From Candidatus Kapaibacterium sp. (GTDB lineage: Bacteria > Bacteroidota > Ignavibacteria > Kapaibacteriales > Kapaibacteriaceae): a DNA stretch of 23,003 nt. Where the stretch lies: contig JAURNF010000088.1 of NCBI GenBank assembly GCA_030830285.1, positions 1 through 23,003 on the forward strand, written 5' to 3'. A program made the position numbers and the translations under genes. The notes below the pieces were generated by a model. That model did no database searches and was not told the origin of the DNA. It worked only from the letters and a program-made list of their open reading frames with translations. This document shows positions 1-7,519 of the stretch, piece by piece; the first letter of the stretch is position 1; every line of letters starts with the position of its first letter.

Positions 1-1478
1 AGGATTGCATAGACGTGGATCAGTCCAGTGGCACGATCCCCAACAAGCAGCCTGTTACCATACACTTCGAGTCCGACCGGCTCACGGAGGACACCGGGTT
101 TCACCACCGTGCGCGTGATGGCACCTGTCATGCCAACAAACTCAGCCAGATTCTCTGAACTCTCTGCTGGTGGGACGAGCGGCTTGTCGACCGCACCAGT
201 CCGTGTATCGAGTACGTGCACGCTGGCCTTGCCAGGGTTGATGTAGTACAAGTAGCCCGTCGTTGGATCAAGATCGATATGCGCCGGACGTCCGCGCTCG
301 GCTGGTGTGATGGCGACGTCGCTGTAGCGACGAATGATTGCATCACGGTGGTCCGTACCACCAACTTCATGGGGATCGCGGAAGTCATACCGGCAGATGT
401 CTTTGTACCGTGCGTCCAGTACCCAGTAGACATTCCCAGTATCGTGTGCGATGCCAAGGCCCCACGGACTTTGGTGTAGCATGTCGAGGTGCGATGCAAG
501 GTATGCATCGGTGTTCTGGTAGCGCGAGGCAAACACAGCCGTGTCTGCCGACCACAACGTTGGACCCATGAACATGTAGTTGAGGTCGTTGTTGCCAGGC
601 TCGCCGTTTTGTGCCGTTGCGAATGAACCGTTGGTTCCCATCGCAATGCCCATCGTGCGCCACATGAAGTGATACGCGCGCGAATCCTTCTTCCTGCGGA
701 TCGCCTGCTGAGTAGACCCTGCATTGTGTATGATCGCCATCGCATGCCCCTTAGGCTCGCCCGTTACTACCCAGAGATCATTCGCATTCATCGGACTTCT
801 GCCGAAGTCAAGATCGATTGGTGAAGCAATACCATCATCGGCAGTTGCAATCGCCTTGATCTCGGTTGGCATCGTGAGATATTGATCAATGACGTGAGCA
901 CTCTCAACAATCATCATCGACTCTGGTGCTGCGTGGGAAACAAGACGCGCAACATCAGTGTATGGTTGGTCTGTGATCACACTCAATACGACACGTCCAT
1001 CGCGCACAACAATCGATGCATGTGCATCGAAGAGCGTGTCGTTCACAACGGGTTGCGCTCCGAGTTGTTCAGCAAGCGTATTCTCAGGATCGCTGCTATA
1101 CGACATCATTGTAGTGTCGAACGCAAACCGCTGTGCGAGCTCCCGCCAACGTTCTGGGCTATCAGGACTCGTAGCACGTACACGAATGCCATGCTCGCGC
1201 AAGACCTGAGCATGTTGGTTGAGATATCGTAGGTGCTCGATGCAGTGCGTGCATCGATATCCGAGATACCGCACGATGATTGTCGGATGTGATGCGTCGG
1301 AAGCGAGCAGTGGGGCAGGATCCCCTGATGAGAGCAGGGGAGTGAAGTATCTCACGCCATGTTGCTGCCCATCATCCGCACGAACCTCGAATGCGGCAGG
1401 TATCAACGACGTGATAGCTGCGACTACGAGGAGGAATGTTCGAGTTTTATAGGAGACGTTGGTGCTCGTGAATGCCAT
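1..1478 (-). CDS. Secreted redoxin-like / beta-propeller protein (3' end beyond window)
   Basis: The reverse strand is open from an ATG at 1478 to the left edge, at least 492 codons, so the C-terminus is missing. Residues 1-34 form a Sec signal peptide: charged start, hydrophobic TFLLVVAAITSLI, likely cleavage after VRA. Residues about 60-190 resemble a thioredoxin/peroxiredoxin fold: a beta strand (TIIVRYLG) leads into a CxxC motif, C76-T-H-C79, followed by a helix. From about residue 200 the protein looks like an NHL/YncE-type beta-propeller, with repeated strand pairs such as GIAHDTGNVYWVLD, HIDLDPTTGYLYYIN and LEVYGNRLLVGD. The likely role is an envelope or exported redox protein with a ligand-binding propeller; the substrate is unknown. 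A T9SS sorting domain could lie in the missing end. The fold assignment is by eye. It is divergent from the lipoprotein gene at 1577. Confidence 0.8.
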   Translation of the reverse strand, partial: MAFTSTNVSYKTRTFLLVVAAITSLIPAAFEVRADDGQQHGVRYFTPLLSSGDPAPLLASDASHPTIIVRYLGYRCTHCIEHLRYLNQHAQVLREHGIRVRATSPDSPERWRELAQRFAFDTTMMSYSSDPENTLAEQLGAQPVVNDTLFDAHASIVVRDGRVVLSVITDQPYTDVARLVSHAAPESMMIVESAHVIDQYLTMPTEIKAIATADDGIASPIDLDFGRSPMNANDLWVVTGEPKGHAMAIIHNAGSTQQAIRRKKDSRAYHFMWRTMGIAMGTNGSFATAQNGEPGNNDLNYMFMGPTLWSADTAVFASRYQNTDAYLASHLDMLHQSPWGLGIAHDTGNVYWVLDARYKDICRYDFRDPHEVGGTDHRDAIIRRYSDVAITPAERGRPAHIDLDPTTGYLYYINPGKASVHVLDTRTGAVDKPLVPPAESSENLAEFVGMTGAITRTVVKPGVLREPVGLEVYGNRLLVGDRATGLIHVYAI

Positions 1479-1508
1479 GAATTACTCGTAGTTTTGCGAT
1501 GCGGTGAC

Positions 1509-1524
1509 TAGCGTCAAAACGCTA
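1509..1524. promoter_or_regulatory. Perfect inverted repeat in a divergent intergenic region
   Basis: TAGCGT-CAAA-ACGCTA is a perfect 6-bp inverted repeat with a 4-nt centre in the 98-bp gap between the two divergent genes. On the minus strand it abuts TATTTTAG (1529-1522), a 7/8 match to the Bacteroidota -7 element TAnnTTTG for the redoxin-propeller gene. It could be an operator or a short hairpin at the start of that transcript. No matching regulator is visible nearby. Confidence 0.35.
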
Positions 1525-1576
1525 AAATACCTCGGAAAGTTACCGCCATTCTTCAACTTTCACTGCGAGATCGCGC

Positions 1577-2233
1577 ATGCAATTTCGATTTATTATCACG
1601 ATGCTCTTGGCAGGGGTCATCATTGCTGGATGTTCTGGTGAAGGCGACTCTCCAGCTGATCTGCCGGCTCAAGACACACAGGCCTCTGAGGACTTGTTCG
1701 GACTCCCAGGAGAGGATTCCGATATGGCACAGGCAATGAAGGCGGTCACAGAGCGCCGCGACGCCCGTCGTGCAAAGGGAGACACTACGGCAATGCCCGC
1801 TGCAACGCTGAAGCAGTACCTTCCAGCAAGTATTGCGGGGTACACATCAGGCACGCCTTCAACCGAGCAAGTTTCGGTTCCAGGTATGTCGCTTTCTCGT
1901 GTGAGCACAACGTACACGTCGCAATCAGGTGCGCGGGTCACGGTGACGCTGGTCGATTACAACGCCTCGGCAAGCGGATGGGAGTCTGCAACTGCAGTCT
2001 TCGCACTCCCAATCTCCGTGGAGAACGATACTGAGGTTTCGAAGACCTTCCAGACGGATGACGTGTTGATCAACGGCTTTGAAAGCCTGCAGAAGGCAAC
2101 CAAGGATGCAACGGTGATCTACTCGCTCGGTGGACGGTTCGTGCTTGAGGTGACAGCAACCAATCAAACCTCGCTCGAAACAGCTCGCTCAATCGCGGCT
2201 TCGGTGGATCTGAAGAAACTCGCAGCCCTGTAA
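1577..2233 (+). CDS. Predicted outer-membrane lipoprotein of unknown function
   Basis: The 218-residue product begins with a lipoprotein signal peptide: MQFRF, a hydrophobic core, then lipobox I-A-G-C with Cys19 as the acylated residue. Ser at +2 would fit release to the outer membrane. Residues 20-75 are low-complexity and charged (acidic, then Arg/Lys/Ala-rich), probably a flexible tether. Residues about 80-215 form a compact alpha/beta region with strands such as ARVTVTLVDYNA and RFVLEVTATN, and end in a helix (LETARSIAASVDLKKL). I do not recognise the family. It is a single-gene unit: divergent from the gene on its left and followed by a strong hairpin at 2263. No Shine-Dalgarno sequence is seen before the ATG. 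The frame and lipobox are secure; the function is not. Confidence 0.85.
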   Translation: MQFRFIITMLLAGVIIAGCSGEGDSPADLPAQDTQASEDLFGLPGEDSDMAQAMKAVTERRDARRAKGDTTAMPAATLKQYLPASIAGYTSGTPSTEQVSVPGMSLSRVSTTYTSQSGARVTVTLVDYNASASGWESATAVFALPISVENDTEVSKTFQTDDVLINGFESLQKATKDATVIYSLGGRFVLEVTATNQTSLETARSIAASVDLKKLAAL

Positions 2234-2262
2234 ACCATAGGCTGCCAATTCTACAAACGAAC

Positions 2263-2297
2263 AACGCCCTCGTCAACACAATGCTGACGAGGGCGTT
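2263..2297. terminator. Bidirectional intrinsic terminator between lipoprotein gene and tRNA-Pro
   Basis: A perfect 13-bp stem (left arm 2263-2275, right arm 2285-2297, core GCCCTCGTCA/TGACGAGGGC) closes a 9-nt loop. It starts 29 nt after the lipoprotein stop and 7 nt beyond the tRNA 3' end on the other strand. The flank read on the minus strand is richer in T than the plus-strand flank, so it may work better for the tRNA transcript. It probably serves both. Confidence 0.75.
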
Positions 2298-2303
2298 CTA
2301 GTG

Positions 2304-2378
2304 TCGGGGTGGCAGGATTCGAACCTGCGACCTTCTGCTCCCAAAGCAGACGCGCTAACCGGGCTACGCTACACCCCG
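2304..2378 (-). tRNA. tRNA-Pro (anticodon TGG)
   Basis: The reverse strand folds as a 75-nt cloverleaf: acceptor stem CGGGGTG pairs with CACCCCG, the D stem is GCGT/GCGC, the anticodon stem TCTGC/GCAGA holds loop TTTGGGA (anticodon TGG), and the T arm is GCAGG-TTCGAAT-CCTGC. The discriminator is A and the 3' CCA is not encoded. UGG normally reads all proline codons with a modified U34. The gene stands alone, with a -7-like element upstream and a strong hairpin just downstream. Confidence 0.97.
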
Positions 2379-2414
2379 TTCGGGCCACAAACATCGGTAG
2401 AATTTTGCAACTGA

Positions 2415-2422
2415 CAAAATTA
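2415..2422 (-). promoter_or_regulatory. Candidate -7 element for tRNA-Pro
   Basis: Read on the minus strand this is TAATTTTG, an exact match to the Bacteroidota housekeeping -7 consensus TAnnTTTG, 36 nt upstream of the mature tRNA 5' end. I see no clear -33 TTG at the usual distance, so the call rests on the -7 match and its position. Confidence 0.45.
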
Positions 2423-2459
2423 GAGTGGCAAAACTGTGCACATAATTGCAGTTTCGTGA

Positions 2460-2467
2460 TAGATTTG
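2460..2467 (+). promoter_or_regulatory. Candidate -7 element for the structured leader at 2472
   Basis: TAGATTTG matches TAnnTTTG exactly. Initiation a few nucleotides downstream would place the RNA 5' end at about 2472-2474, the base of the first hairpin. A TTG lies only 11 nt upstream (2446-2448), too close for a normal -33 box, so the upstream element is weak or absent. Confidence 0.45.
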
Positions 2468-2471
2468 TGAT

Positions 2472-2546
2472 GTCTCTGTGGCGCTTTAGTGCCCGAGACG
2501 CTGAGCCCCTAGACGAGTGGTGACGTCTGGGGGTTCCCTTTTTTTT
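2472..2546 (+). ncRNA. Structured leader or small RNA ending in an intrinsic terminator
   Basis: Two hairpins lie between a -7 match and the start codon at 2564. Hairpin 1: GTCTC (2472-2476) pairs with GAGAC (2495-2499), enclosing GGCGC (2480-2484)/GTGCC (2489-2493) with a TTTA loop. Hairpin 2: 2504-2515 pairs with 2524-2535 over 12 bp with two G-T wobbles, and is followed after CCC by eight T (2539-2546), a typical intrinsic terminator. AGACG occurs twice, at 2496-2500 and 2511-2515. Only the second copy builds the terminator, but the first could also pair with CGTCT (2524-2528), which would break hairpin 1 and the terminator. This could be an attenuator or riboswitch controlling the downstream gene, or an independent RNA of about 75 nt. 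I do not recognise a known riboswitch class. Confidence 0.5.
2504..2546 (+). terminator. Intrinsic terminator inside the leader of the amidohydrolase-like gene
   Basis: A GC-rich 12-bp stem with an 8-nt loop is followed by a T8 tract, 17 nt before the start codon at 2564. Its position inside the leader suggests conditional read-through, unless the downstream gene has another promoter. Confidence 0.7.
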
Positions 2547-2563
2547 GGAGTAAGTTTGCGTCT

Positions 2564-3862
2564 ATGCAACGTATTCTGATTCTCGCAACACTCGCCGCAC
2601 TTGTTGCTGGCAGTGCACTCAGCGCAGGGGACGAAATCCCAGGTGCTCCGCAGCGTCAACCAATCGCGCTGATTAATGCCACGATCCACACCGCTGTTGG
2701 TGCGCCGATCTCAAACGCAACACTTGTGTTTGATAAGGGTGTCATCACAGCCGTTGGTGCTTCTGCGCAGATTCCGGATGGTGCACGTACGGTCGACTGC
2801 AAGGGTGCGCGTGTGTACCCTGGCTTTATCGCACCGTCGACAACGTTGGGTCTGACGGAGATTGACGCGGTGCGCTCGACTCGTGACTTTGGAGAAGTTG
2901 GTTCACTCAACCCAAATGCACGTGCTGAAACAGCATACAATCCCGATAGCGAAATCATCCCAACGGTGCGCTCAAATGGGGTGTTGCTGGTGAATAGCAC
3001 TCCGCAGGGCGGACTTGTCTCTGGACAGAGCTCGCTGATGCGCCTTGATGGATGGACGCGCGAGGATCTCGCCGTGAAACGCGTCTCAGGTTTGATCCTC
3101 TCATGGCCAGCGATGGAGATTACAACTGCATGGTGGCAACGCAAGAGCGCAGACGAACAACGGAAGGACATCGAGCAAAACGTACGTCAGGTCTACGATC
3201 TCTTCACAGCTGCACGTGGATACTCCGAGAAGGCTCGCGCAGGGGTTGACACATCACTGCGTGATATTCGGTTCGAAGCCATGCGCTGTGTGTTCGAAGA
3301 CTCCGTGCCTGTGATCGTTGAATGTGCTACACGACGTCAGATCGAAAGCGTGCTCGACTTCGCGCAGACGATGAACGTCCGTGTGATTCTCAGCGGTGCG
3401 GTTGATGCACCACTGGTGCTCGAGCAACTTCAGCGCGCTGGCGTTGGCATCATCATCCCACGTGTGCACGCATTGCCGCGTCGTGAAGAAGATGGATACG
3501 ATGCTGCGTTTACCCTCCCTGCGACGCTTGCAAAGGCGGGGATCCCATTCGCATTCTCTGACGACGGCGCATGGCAGCAGCGCAATCTCCCGTTTCATGC
3601 AGGCACGGCTCGCGCATTCGGTATGTCAGAACTCGACGCATTGCGTGGACTCACACTTTGGCCTGCACAACTCTTCGGTGTAGCAGCTACGTACGGCTCA
3701 CTCGAAGTTGGAAAGAGCGCAACGTTGTTCGTCAGCACTGGTGATGCGATGGATAGTAAGTCGAATAATGTGATCCATGCATTCATCGATGGACGTGAGC
3801 TCGAGCTTAATAATCGACACAAGCGACTGGCGAAGAAGTACCGTGAGCGGTCGAAGCGGTAA
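2564..3862 (+). CDS. Secreted amidohydrolase-like protein with a degenerate metal site
   Basis: The 432-residue product has a Sec signal peptide (cleavage near ALSA, residue 21). It then shows the amidohydrolase layout: a small beta domain with LINATIHT and a DGxI-like turn at residues 35-85, a TIM-barrel region, and a C-terminal beta return with GSLEVGKSATLFV. Active enzymes usually read PGxIDxHxH; here residues 86-94 read PGFIAPSTT, so the first metal-binding HxH is missing. H302 (VHALP) and D333/D334 (FSDDG) may be remnants of later ligands. I recall this APxTT variant in related Bacteroidota proteins, so it is probably a subfamily trait and not a fresh mutation. The role may be non-catalytic or use another chemistry. 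It is first in a four-gene unit; the next gene starts 5 nt after its stop. Expression may depend on the terminator-bearing leader. Confidence 0.85.
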   Translation: MQRILILATLAALVAGSALSAGDEIPGAPQRQPIALINATIHTAVGAPISNATLVFDKGVITAVGASAQIPDGARTVDCKGARVYPGFIAPSTTLGLTEIDAVRSTRDFGEVGSLNPNARAETAYNPDSEIIPTVRSNGVLLVNSTPQGGLVSGQSSLMRLDGWTREDLAVKRVSGLILSWPAMEITTAWWQRKSADEQRKDIEQNVRQVYDLFTAARGYSEKARAGVDTSLRDIRFEAMRCVFEDSVPVIVECATRRQIESVLDFAQTMNVRVILSGAVDAPLVLEQLQRAGVGIIIPRVHALPRREEDGYDAAFTLPATLAKAGIPFAFSDDGAWQQRNLPFHAGTARAFGMSELDALRGLTLWPAQLFGVAATYGSLEVGKSATLFVSTGDAMDSKSNNVIHAFIDGRELELNNRHKRLAKKYRERSKR

Positions 3863-3867
3863 CAACC

Positions 3868-4764
3868 ATGATTGATGGTACGCTCCTCTCGGCCGCACAG
3901 CTCACCATTCCGTCGAGCTCGCTCTCGATGGCGCGTCGTGCGCTTAAAGGCGACGACCTCGCACGATTTGAAGCCGTCACGCTCTATGCCATACAGTATG
4001 CGAGTCATGGCCGACGGATTCATGGCTTCCTTGCCCTTCCACCTGCCGGACCAACAACGTTTCCCGCCATTGTGTTCAATCGCGGTGGTAGCGGCCCTCG
4101 TGGTGCGCTCACTCCAGAAACAGCGATGCCGCTGATTGGCATGTATGCTTCGTGGGGATACGTTGCAATAGCATCGAACTACCGCGGTGTAGGGGGCTCT
4201 GAAGGCGACACAGAGGAGTGGGGTGCAGGCGATGTGGATGATGCACTCAACGTGTTGCCGCTGCTCGATGGATTAGGATACGTTGATCGCGATCGCATCG
4301 GTTTGATCGGAGGCAGTCGTGGCGGCATGATGGCTCTGATGATGCTCGCACGAACAGATCGCTTTCGTGCTGCGGTGACGTTTGGTGCGCCAACACGGAT
4401 CAACGCAGTTGATGCCTCGGCATACATTCGCAAGACGATGATGAAACATTTGCCGTCGGACGCAGTCGTGCAACAAGAAGCTGAGCGCCGCAGTGCCGTG
4501 CTTTGGGCCGATAGGTTGTGTCGAACGACACCGCTCTTGGTGTTGCATGGAACGGGCGATCGTCGTGTAGAGGCAGAACACTCGTTGCACTTAGCGCTCG
4601 AACTTCAGCGGCTTGAACATCCCTATAAACTGATCATGTACGACAATGCTGATCATGTGCTTGCAGGACGGCGGAACGAATCCAACGCAGATATGCGTTG
4701 GTGGATGGACAATTACGTCCGCGATCGTTCTCCACTCCCACGCACGGGTCCGCATGGCGCGTAA
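3868..4764 (+). CDS. Alpha/beta hydrolase (S9 / dienelactone-hydrolase-like)
   Basis: The 298-residue product has the alpha/beta-hydrolase core. The oxyanion-hole region is FNRGGSGPRG (70-79), the nucleophile elbow is G-G-S150-R-G, the acid is D231 in LHGTGDRRV, and the base is H263 in NADHVL, so a complete Ser-Asp-His triad is visible. The strand and loop IASNYRGVGGSEG (101-113) is typical of the prolyl-oligopeptidase/acyl-peptidase-like branch, but the propeller domain of true S9 peptidases is absent. There is no signal peptide, so it is probably cytoplasmic. It sits 5 nt after the amidohydrolase-like gene and 39 nt before a secreted M1 aminopeptidase, suggesting peptide or ester breakdown. 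The substrate is not determined. No Shine-Dalgarno sequence is visible; ATG 3868 is the first start after the upstream stop. Confidence 0.9.
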   Translation: MIDGTLLSAAQLTIPSSSLSMARRALKGDDLARFEAVTLYAIQYASHGRRIHGFLALPPAGPTTFPAIVFNRGGSGPRGALTPETAMPLIGMYASWGYVAIASNYRGVGGSEGDTEEWGAGDVDDALNVLPLLDGLGYVDRDRIGLIGGSRGGMMALMMLARTDRFRAAVTFGAPTRINAVDASAYIRKTMMKHLPSDAVVQQEAERRSAVLWADRLCRTTPLLVLHGTGDRRVEAEHSLHLALELQRLEHPYKLIMYDNADHVLAGRRNESNADMRWWMDNYVRDRSPLPRTGPHGA

Positions 4765-4803
4765 CGTCGAGTACCCTTCACAAGCACTTTCAGGACAACC
4801 ACT

Positions 4804-6861
4804 ATGATCACTTCACTGCGACGTACGGCTGTCGTGCTTGTCTGCGTCATAGCCTCGGCATCAGGTCAGGCACAAGAAGACAAACCTTCGTTCCTCGAGT
4901 GGTTGGTAACTGATGAAAAGCTGGAGGCTTCGCTGCGTCCTCTCCACGGACACCAGCTTATGGGAGAGTCGTTTCCGTCAAAGTCGATCGATACGACGAT
5001 CGATGTGCAGTCGTATGATGTGACGCTCGACTGGTATTCAGCGCTTTTCACACCTCGAGCACAGCGCGGGGAACGCAAGGCAACAGGCATTGTTCGGACT
5101 GTTGTGCGAGCACGTGTCGATAGTCTTTCATCCGTCGTGTTCGACGCCACCACGTTGGTGATCGATTCGGTGAAGGTCAATGGAACCAAGATCACATATC
5201 GCAAGAACGTTCGCTCGCTCACGATGGACCTTCCAACGATGCTGCGTCGTGGTCAGGACGTGGAACTGACGATCTACTACGCAAATCGGAGTGATGACGC
5301 AGCGCTATATCTCTACGCAAAGGAAGACGCACAGGTTATCAACGTGCCGTATGCAAGTGGCTTCACGTTCTCGCAGCCAGAGGATGCTCGCCGCTGGTTC
5401 CCATGCAATGATCAGCCAGATGATAAGGCCTACTTCACCGCACATGTACGCGTGCCTGTTGGGTTCACTGCAGTATCCAATGGCGTGCCGATCGATAGCA
5501 TCGCTGATGGCGATACTGCATCAATCCAAACATGGCGTCACGATCAGGTGATGTCGACGTATCTCTTCGCGGTCAATGCCGCACCGTATGTGCTATACAT
5601 GCAGGAGTACAAGCGTGAGGATGGCAGCACGATGCCAATTCGGAATTATCATTTTGATGTAGACGATCAAGGACCGCGATTCAATGCCCGCAAGGCAGTG
5701 CAGAACGTGCCGGAGATGTTCGAGGCATTTGAGAACTACTTTGGACGTTACCCATACGCGACATACGGTCACGTCGCCGTTAGTCCGGTGCCGTTTGGTG
5801 GCATGGAACACCAGTCAATGACAACAGTCAATCGCCGATGGCTGGTTGGCGATCAAGAACTCGGCTACGCACACGAAGTTGCGCACCAGTGGCTTGGAGA
5901 TGAGGTAACGTGTGCAACGTGGGCTGACATCTGGTTGAATGAGGGCGGTGCATCGTGGGGTGAGGCGCTTTGGGCCGAGCACTATGGAGGCAATCAGCAG
6001 TACATCAGTGTTATGTGGGCGAAGCGTGGACAGTATATGCTGGTTGGACTTCGTGAGCCCCCGGTGTATGACATTCCAATCGGCATCATCTTCAACGTTA
6101 ACACCACGTACTACAAGTCATCGTGGATCTACCATATGATGCGCCGCATGGTCGGCGACGACGTGTTCTTCCCGGCACTTCGAGCATACATCGCGAAGTA
6201 CGCAAAGGGTTCTGCGCAGACATTCCAGTTCATGCAGTTCCTTGAGCAAGAGATTCCGAATCCACCTGTTGCATGGAGTACGTTCTTCAATCAATGGCTT
6301 GTGAAGGCCGGTCACCCGATCTTCGATGCGGTGATACGTCCACTTCCGGGCGGTGCTCCGTTTTCGTATCGTGTTACGATTTCACAGACACAGGCTGACG
6401 TAAACGTGCCTGATGTGTTTGTGATGCCGATCCGTGTACGTGTCGTTGGACAAACTGAGACACGAGATACGGTTGTGGTAATCAATGCACGTACGCAGAC
6501 TGTTGATCTTAATCTTGGCTGGGTTCCGCGTGAGCTTATCCTTGATCCAGAGATTGATGTGTTGTGCGAAAAACAATCATCTGTTGTGTCTGTTGACGAC
6601 GCTGCGAATGCTGATGATGCACTCCGCATCCTTGGCCCACACCCAGTAGAGCAGGGGCAACCGCTGCGCGTGATGTCGGCATACGACAACGCAGTTGCGG
6701 TCAACGTAATCTCTGTAACCGGTGAAATCGTTGCTACCGTATCCATCGAGCGCGGCGTCGTGCATGTGAGCACGGCTTCGCTCACACCTGGTACATACGT
6801 GCTCGCTCCATCTGATGCGCGTTCGCACGTGCGTCTGCCATTCATCGTTGTCGGAAGGTAA
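4804..6861 (+). CDS. Secreted M1 family zinc aminopeptidase, possible T9SS sorting domain
   Basis: The 685-residue product has a signal peptide (residues 1-23, ending GQA), a beta-rich N-terminal domain, and an M1 catalytic domain. The substrate-binding motif GGMEHQ is at 332-337. The zinc site is H357-E-V-A-H361 with E380 (NEGG) exactly 18 residues on, giving HExxH-x18-E. Y436 or Y437 is the likely transition-state tyrosine. The N-terminal motif GGMEHQ is the form I associate with Bacteroidota M1 enzymes instead of GxMEN. The last roughly 75 residues (HPVEQGQPLRV, VISVTGEIVATV, LTPGTYVL) resemble a type A T9SS C-terminal sorting domain, though the usual YPNP is degenerate (GPHP). Its predicted role is removal of N-terminal amino acids from peptides outside the cell or at the surface. 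It is third in the four-gene unit and is followed 4 nt later by pdxH. Confidence 0.93.
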   Translation: MITSLRRTAVVLVCVIASASGQAQEDKPSFLEWLVTDEKLEASLRPLHGHQLMGESFPSKSIDTTIDVQSYDVTLDWYSALFTPRAQRGERKATGIVRTVVRARVDSLSSVVFDATTLVIDSVKVNGTKITYRKNVRSLTMDLPTMLRRGQDVELTIYYANRSDDAALYLYAKEDAQVINVPYASGFTFSQPEDARRWFPCNDQPDDKAYFTAHVRVPVGFTAVSNGVPIDSIADGDTASIQTWRHDQVMSTYLFAVNAAPYVLYMQEYKREDGSTMPIRNYHFDVDDQGPRFNARKAVQNVPEMFEAFENYFGRYPYATYGHVAVSPVPFGGMEHQSMTTVNRRWLVGDQELGYAHEVAHQWLGDEVTCATWADIWLNEGGASWGEALWAEHYGGNQQYISVMWAKRGQYMLVGLREPPVYDIPIGIIFNVNTTYYKSSWIYHMMRRMVGDDVFFPALRAYIAKYAKGSAQTFQFMQFLEQEIPNPPVAWSTFFNQWLVKAGHPIFDAVIRPLPGGAPFSYRVTISQTQADVNVPDVFVMPIRVRVVGQTETRDTVVVINARTQTVDLNLGWVPRELILDPEIDVLCEKQSSVVSVDDAANADDALRILGPHPVEQGQPLRVMSAYDNAVAVNVISVTGEIVATVSIERGVVHVSTASLTPGTYVLAPSDARSHVRLPFIVVGR

Positions 6862-6865
6862 CCCA

Positions 6866-7507
6866 GTGCAGCACGACATAGCATCGCTTCGCAAAGAGTA
6901 CAAGCGAGAGGAACTCACCGAGAGTTCCGTCGCGCAGAATCCATTTGAGCAGTTCCGACATTGGTTCGACGAAGCGCTTTCAGCAGACGTGCCCGAACCA
7001 ACGGCGATGACACTCGCAACGGCTGATGAACATGGTGTGCCGTCAGCTCGAACGGTGTTGCTCAAAGGATTTGATGAGACTGGTTTTGTATGGTACACAA
7101 ACTACGCGAGTGAAAAGGGTCGCTGTCTCGAACAGAATCCCGTTGCCGCGTTGCTCTTCTTTTGGCCAGACCTAGAGCGTCAGATCCGCATTGCTGGACG
7201 TGTCGAGCGTGTTTCGCGTGAGGAGTCAGAAGCATACTTCCACTCACGTCCACGCGAGAGTCAGCTCGGAGCTTGGGCATCACAACAGAGTGCGGTTGTA
7301 GCGTCGCGAGATGATCTCGACGCATCCTTTGCTGCCATTCAACAGCAGTTTGCAGAAGGTGTGATACCACTGCCACCAACGTGGGGCGGCTATCGACTGA
7401 GTCCGTTGACGATTGAGTTCTGGCAGGGACGTCCATCGCGCATGCACGATCGCATTCGCTACCGCAAGGACGGCGAACAGTGGGTAACCGAGCGCTTAGC
7501 TCCGTAA
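6866..7507 (+). CDS. pdxH: Pyridoxamine/pyridoxine 5'-phosphate oxidase
   Basis: PdxH uses FMN to oxidise pyridoxamine or pyridoxine 5'-phosphate to pyridoxal 5'-phosphate. I chose the GTG at 6866, four nt after the peptidase stop, because it gives 213 residues and an N-terminus (ASLRKEYKREEL) that aligns with the family; an upstream ATG at 6815 lies inside the peptidase gene and adds 17 unrelated residues. Family motifs are all present: RTVLLK (62-67) and YTNYASEKG (77-85) for FMN, ERQIRIAG (104-111), SRPRESQLGAW (127-137), and the C-terminal EFWQGRPSRMHDR with the substrate-binding Arg/His, ending ERLAP as in E. coli. It is the last gene of its unit and converges on the permease gene with only 12 nt between the stops. 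Confidence 0.95.
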   Translation: MQHDIASLRKEYKREELTESSVAQNPFEQFRHWFDEALSADVPEPTAMTLATADEHGVPSARTVLLKGFDETGFVWYTNYASEKGRCLEQNPVAALLFFWPDLERQIRIAGRVERVSREESEAYFHSRPRESQLGAWASQQSAVVASRDDLDASFAAIQQQFAEGVIPLPPTWGGYRLSPLTIEFWQGRPSRMHDRIRYRKDGEQWVTERLAP

Positions 7508-7519
7508 GCTGTTAACGCG

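Noticed and set aside
128..745. Minus-strand open frame of 205 codons in the left region
   Set aside because: Its translation is rich in Arg, Ser and Thr without fold-like patterns. The frame open from 1478 to the left edge has a signal peptide, a CxxC motif and propeller-like strands, so this is a shadow of that gene.
882..1232. Plus-strand open frames of about 80-116 codons opposite the redoxin-propeller gene
   Set aside because: They lie antisense to the coherent gene and have no recognisable motifs or start signals.
6815..6865. ATG start for pdxH inside the M1 peptidase gene
   Set aside because: The extra 17 residues do not match the family and would need a 47-nt overlap; the GTG at 6866 gives the standard length.
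7494..7509. Small hairpin GCTTA/TAAGC at the pdxH stop
   Set aside because: Only a 5-bp stem without a T tract; too weak to call a terminator.
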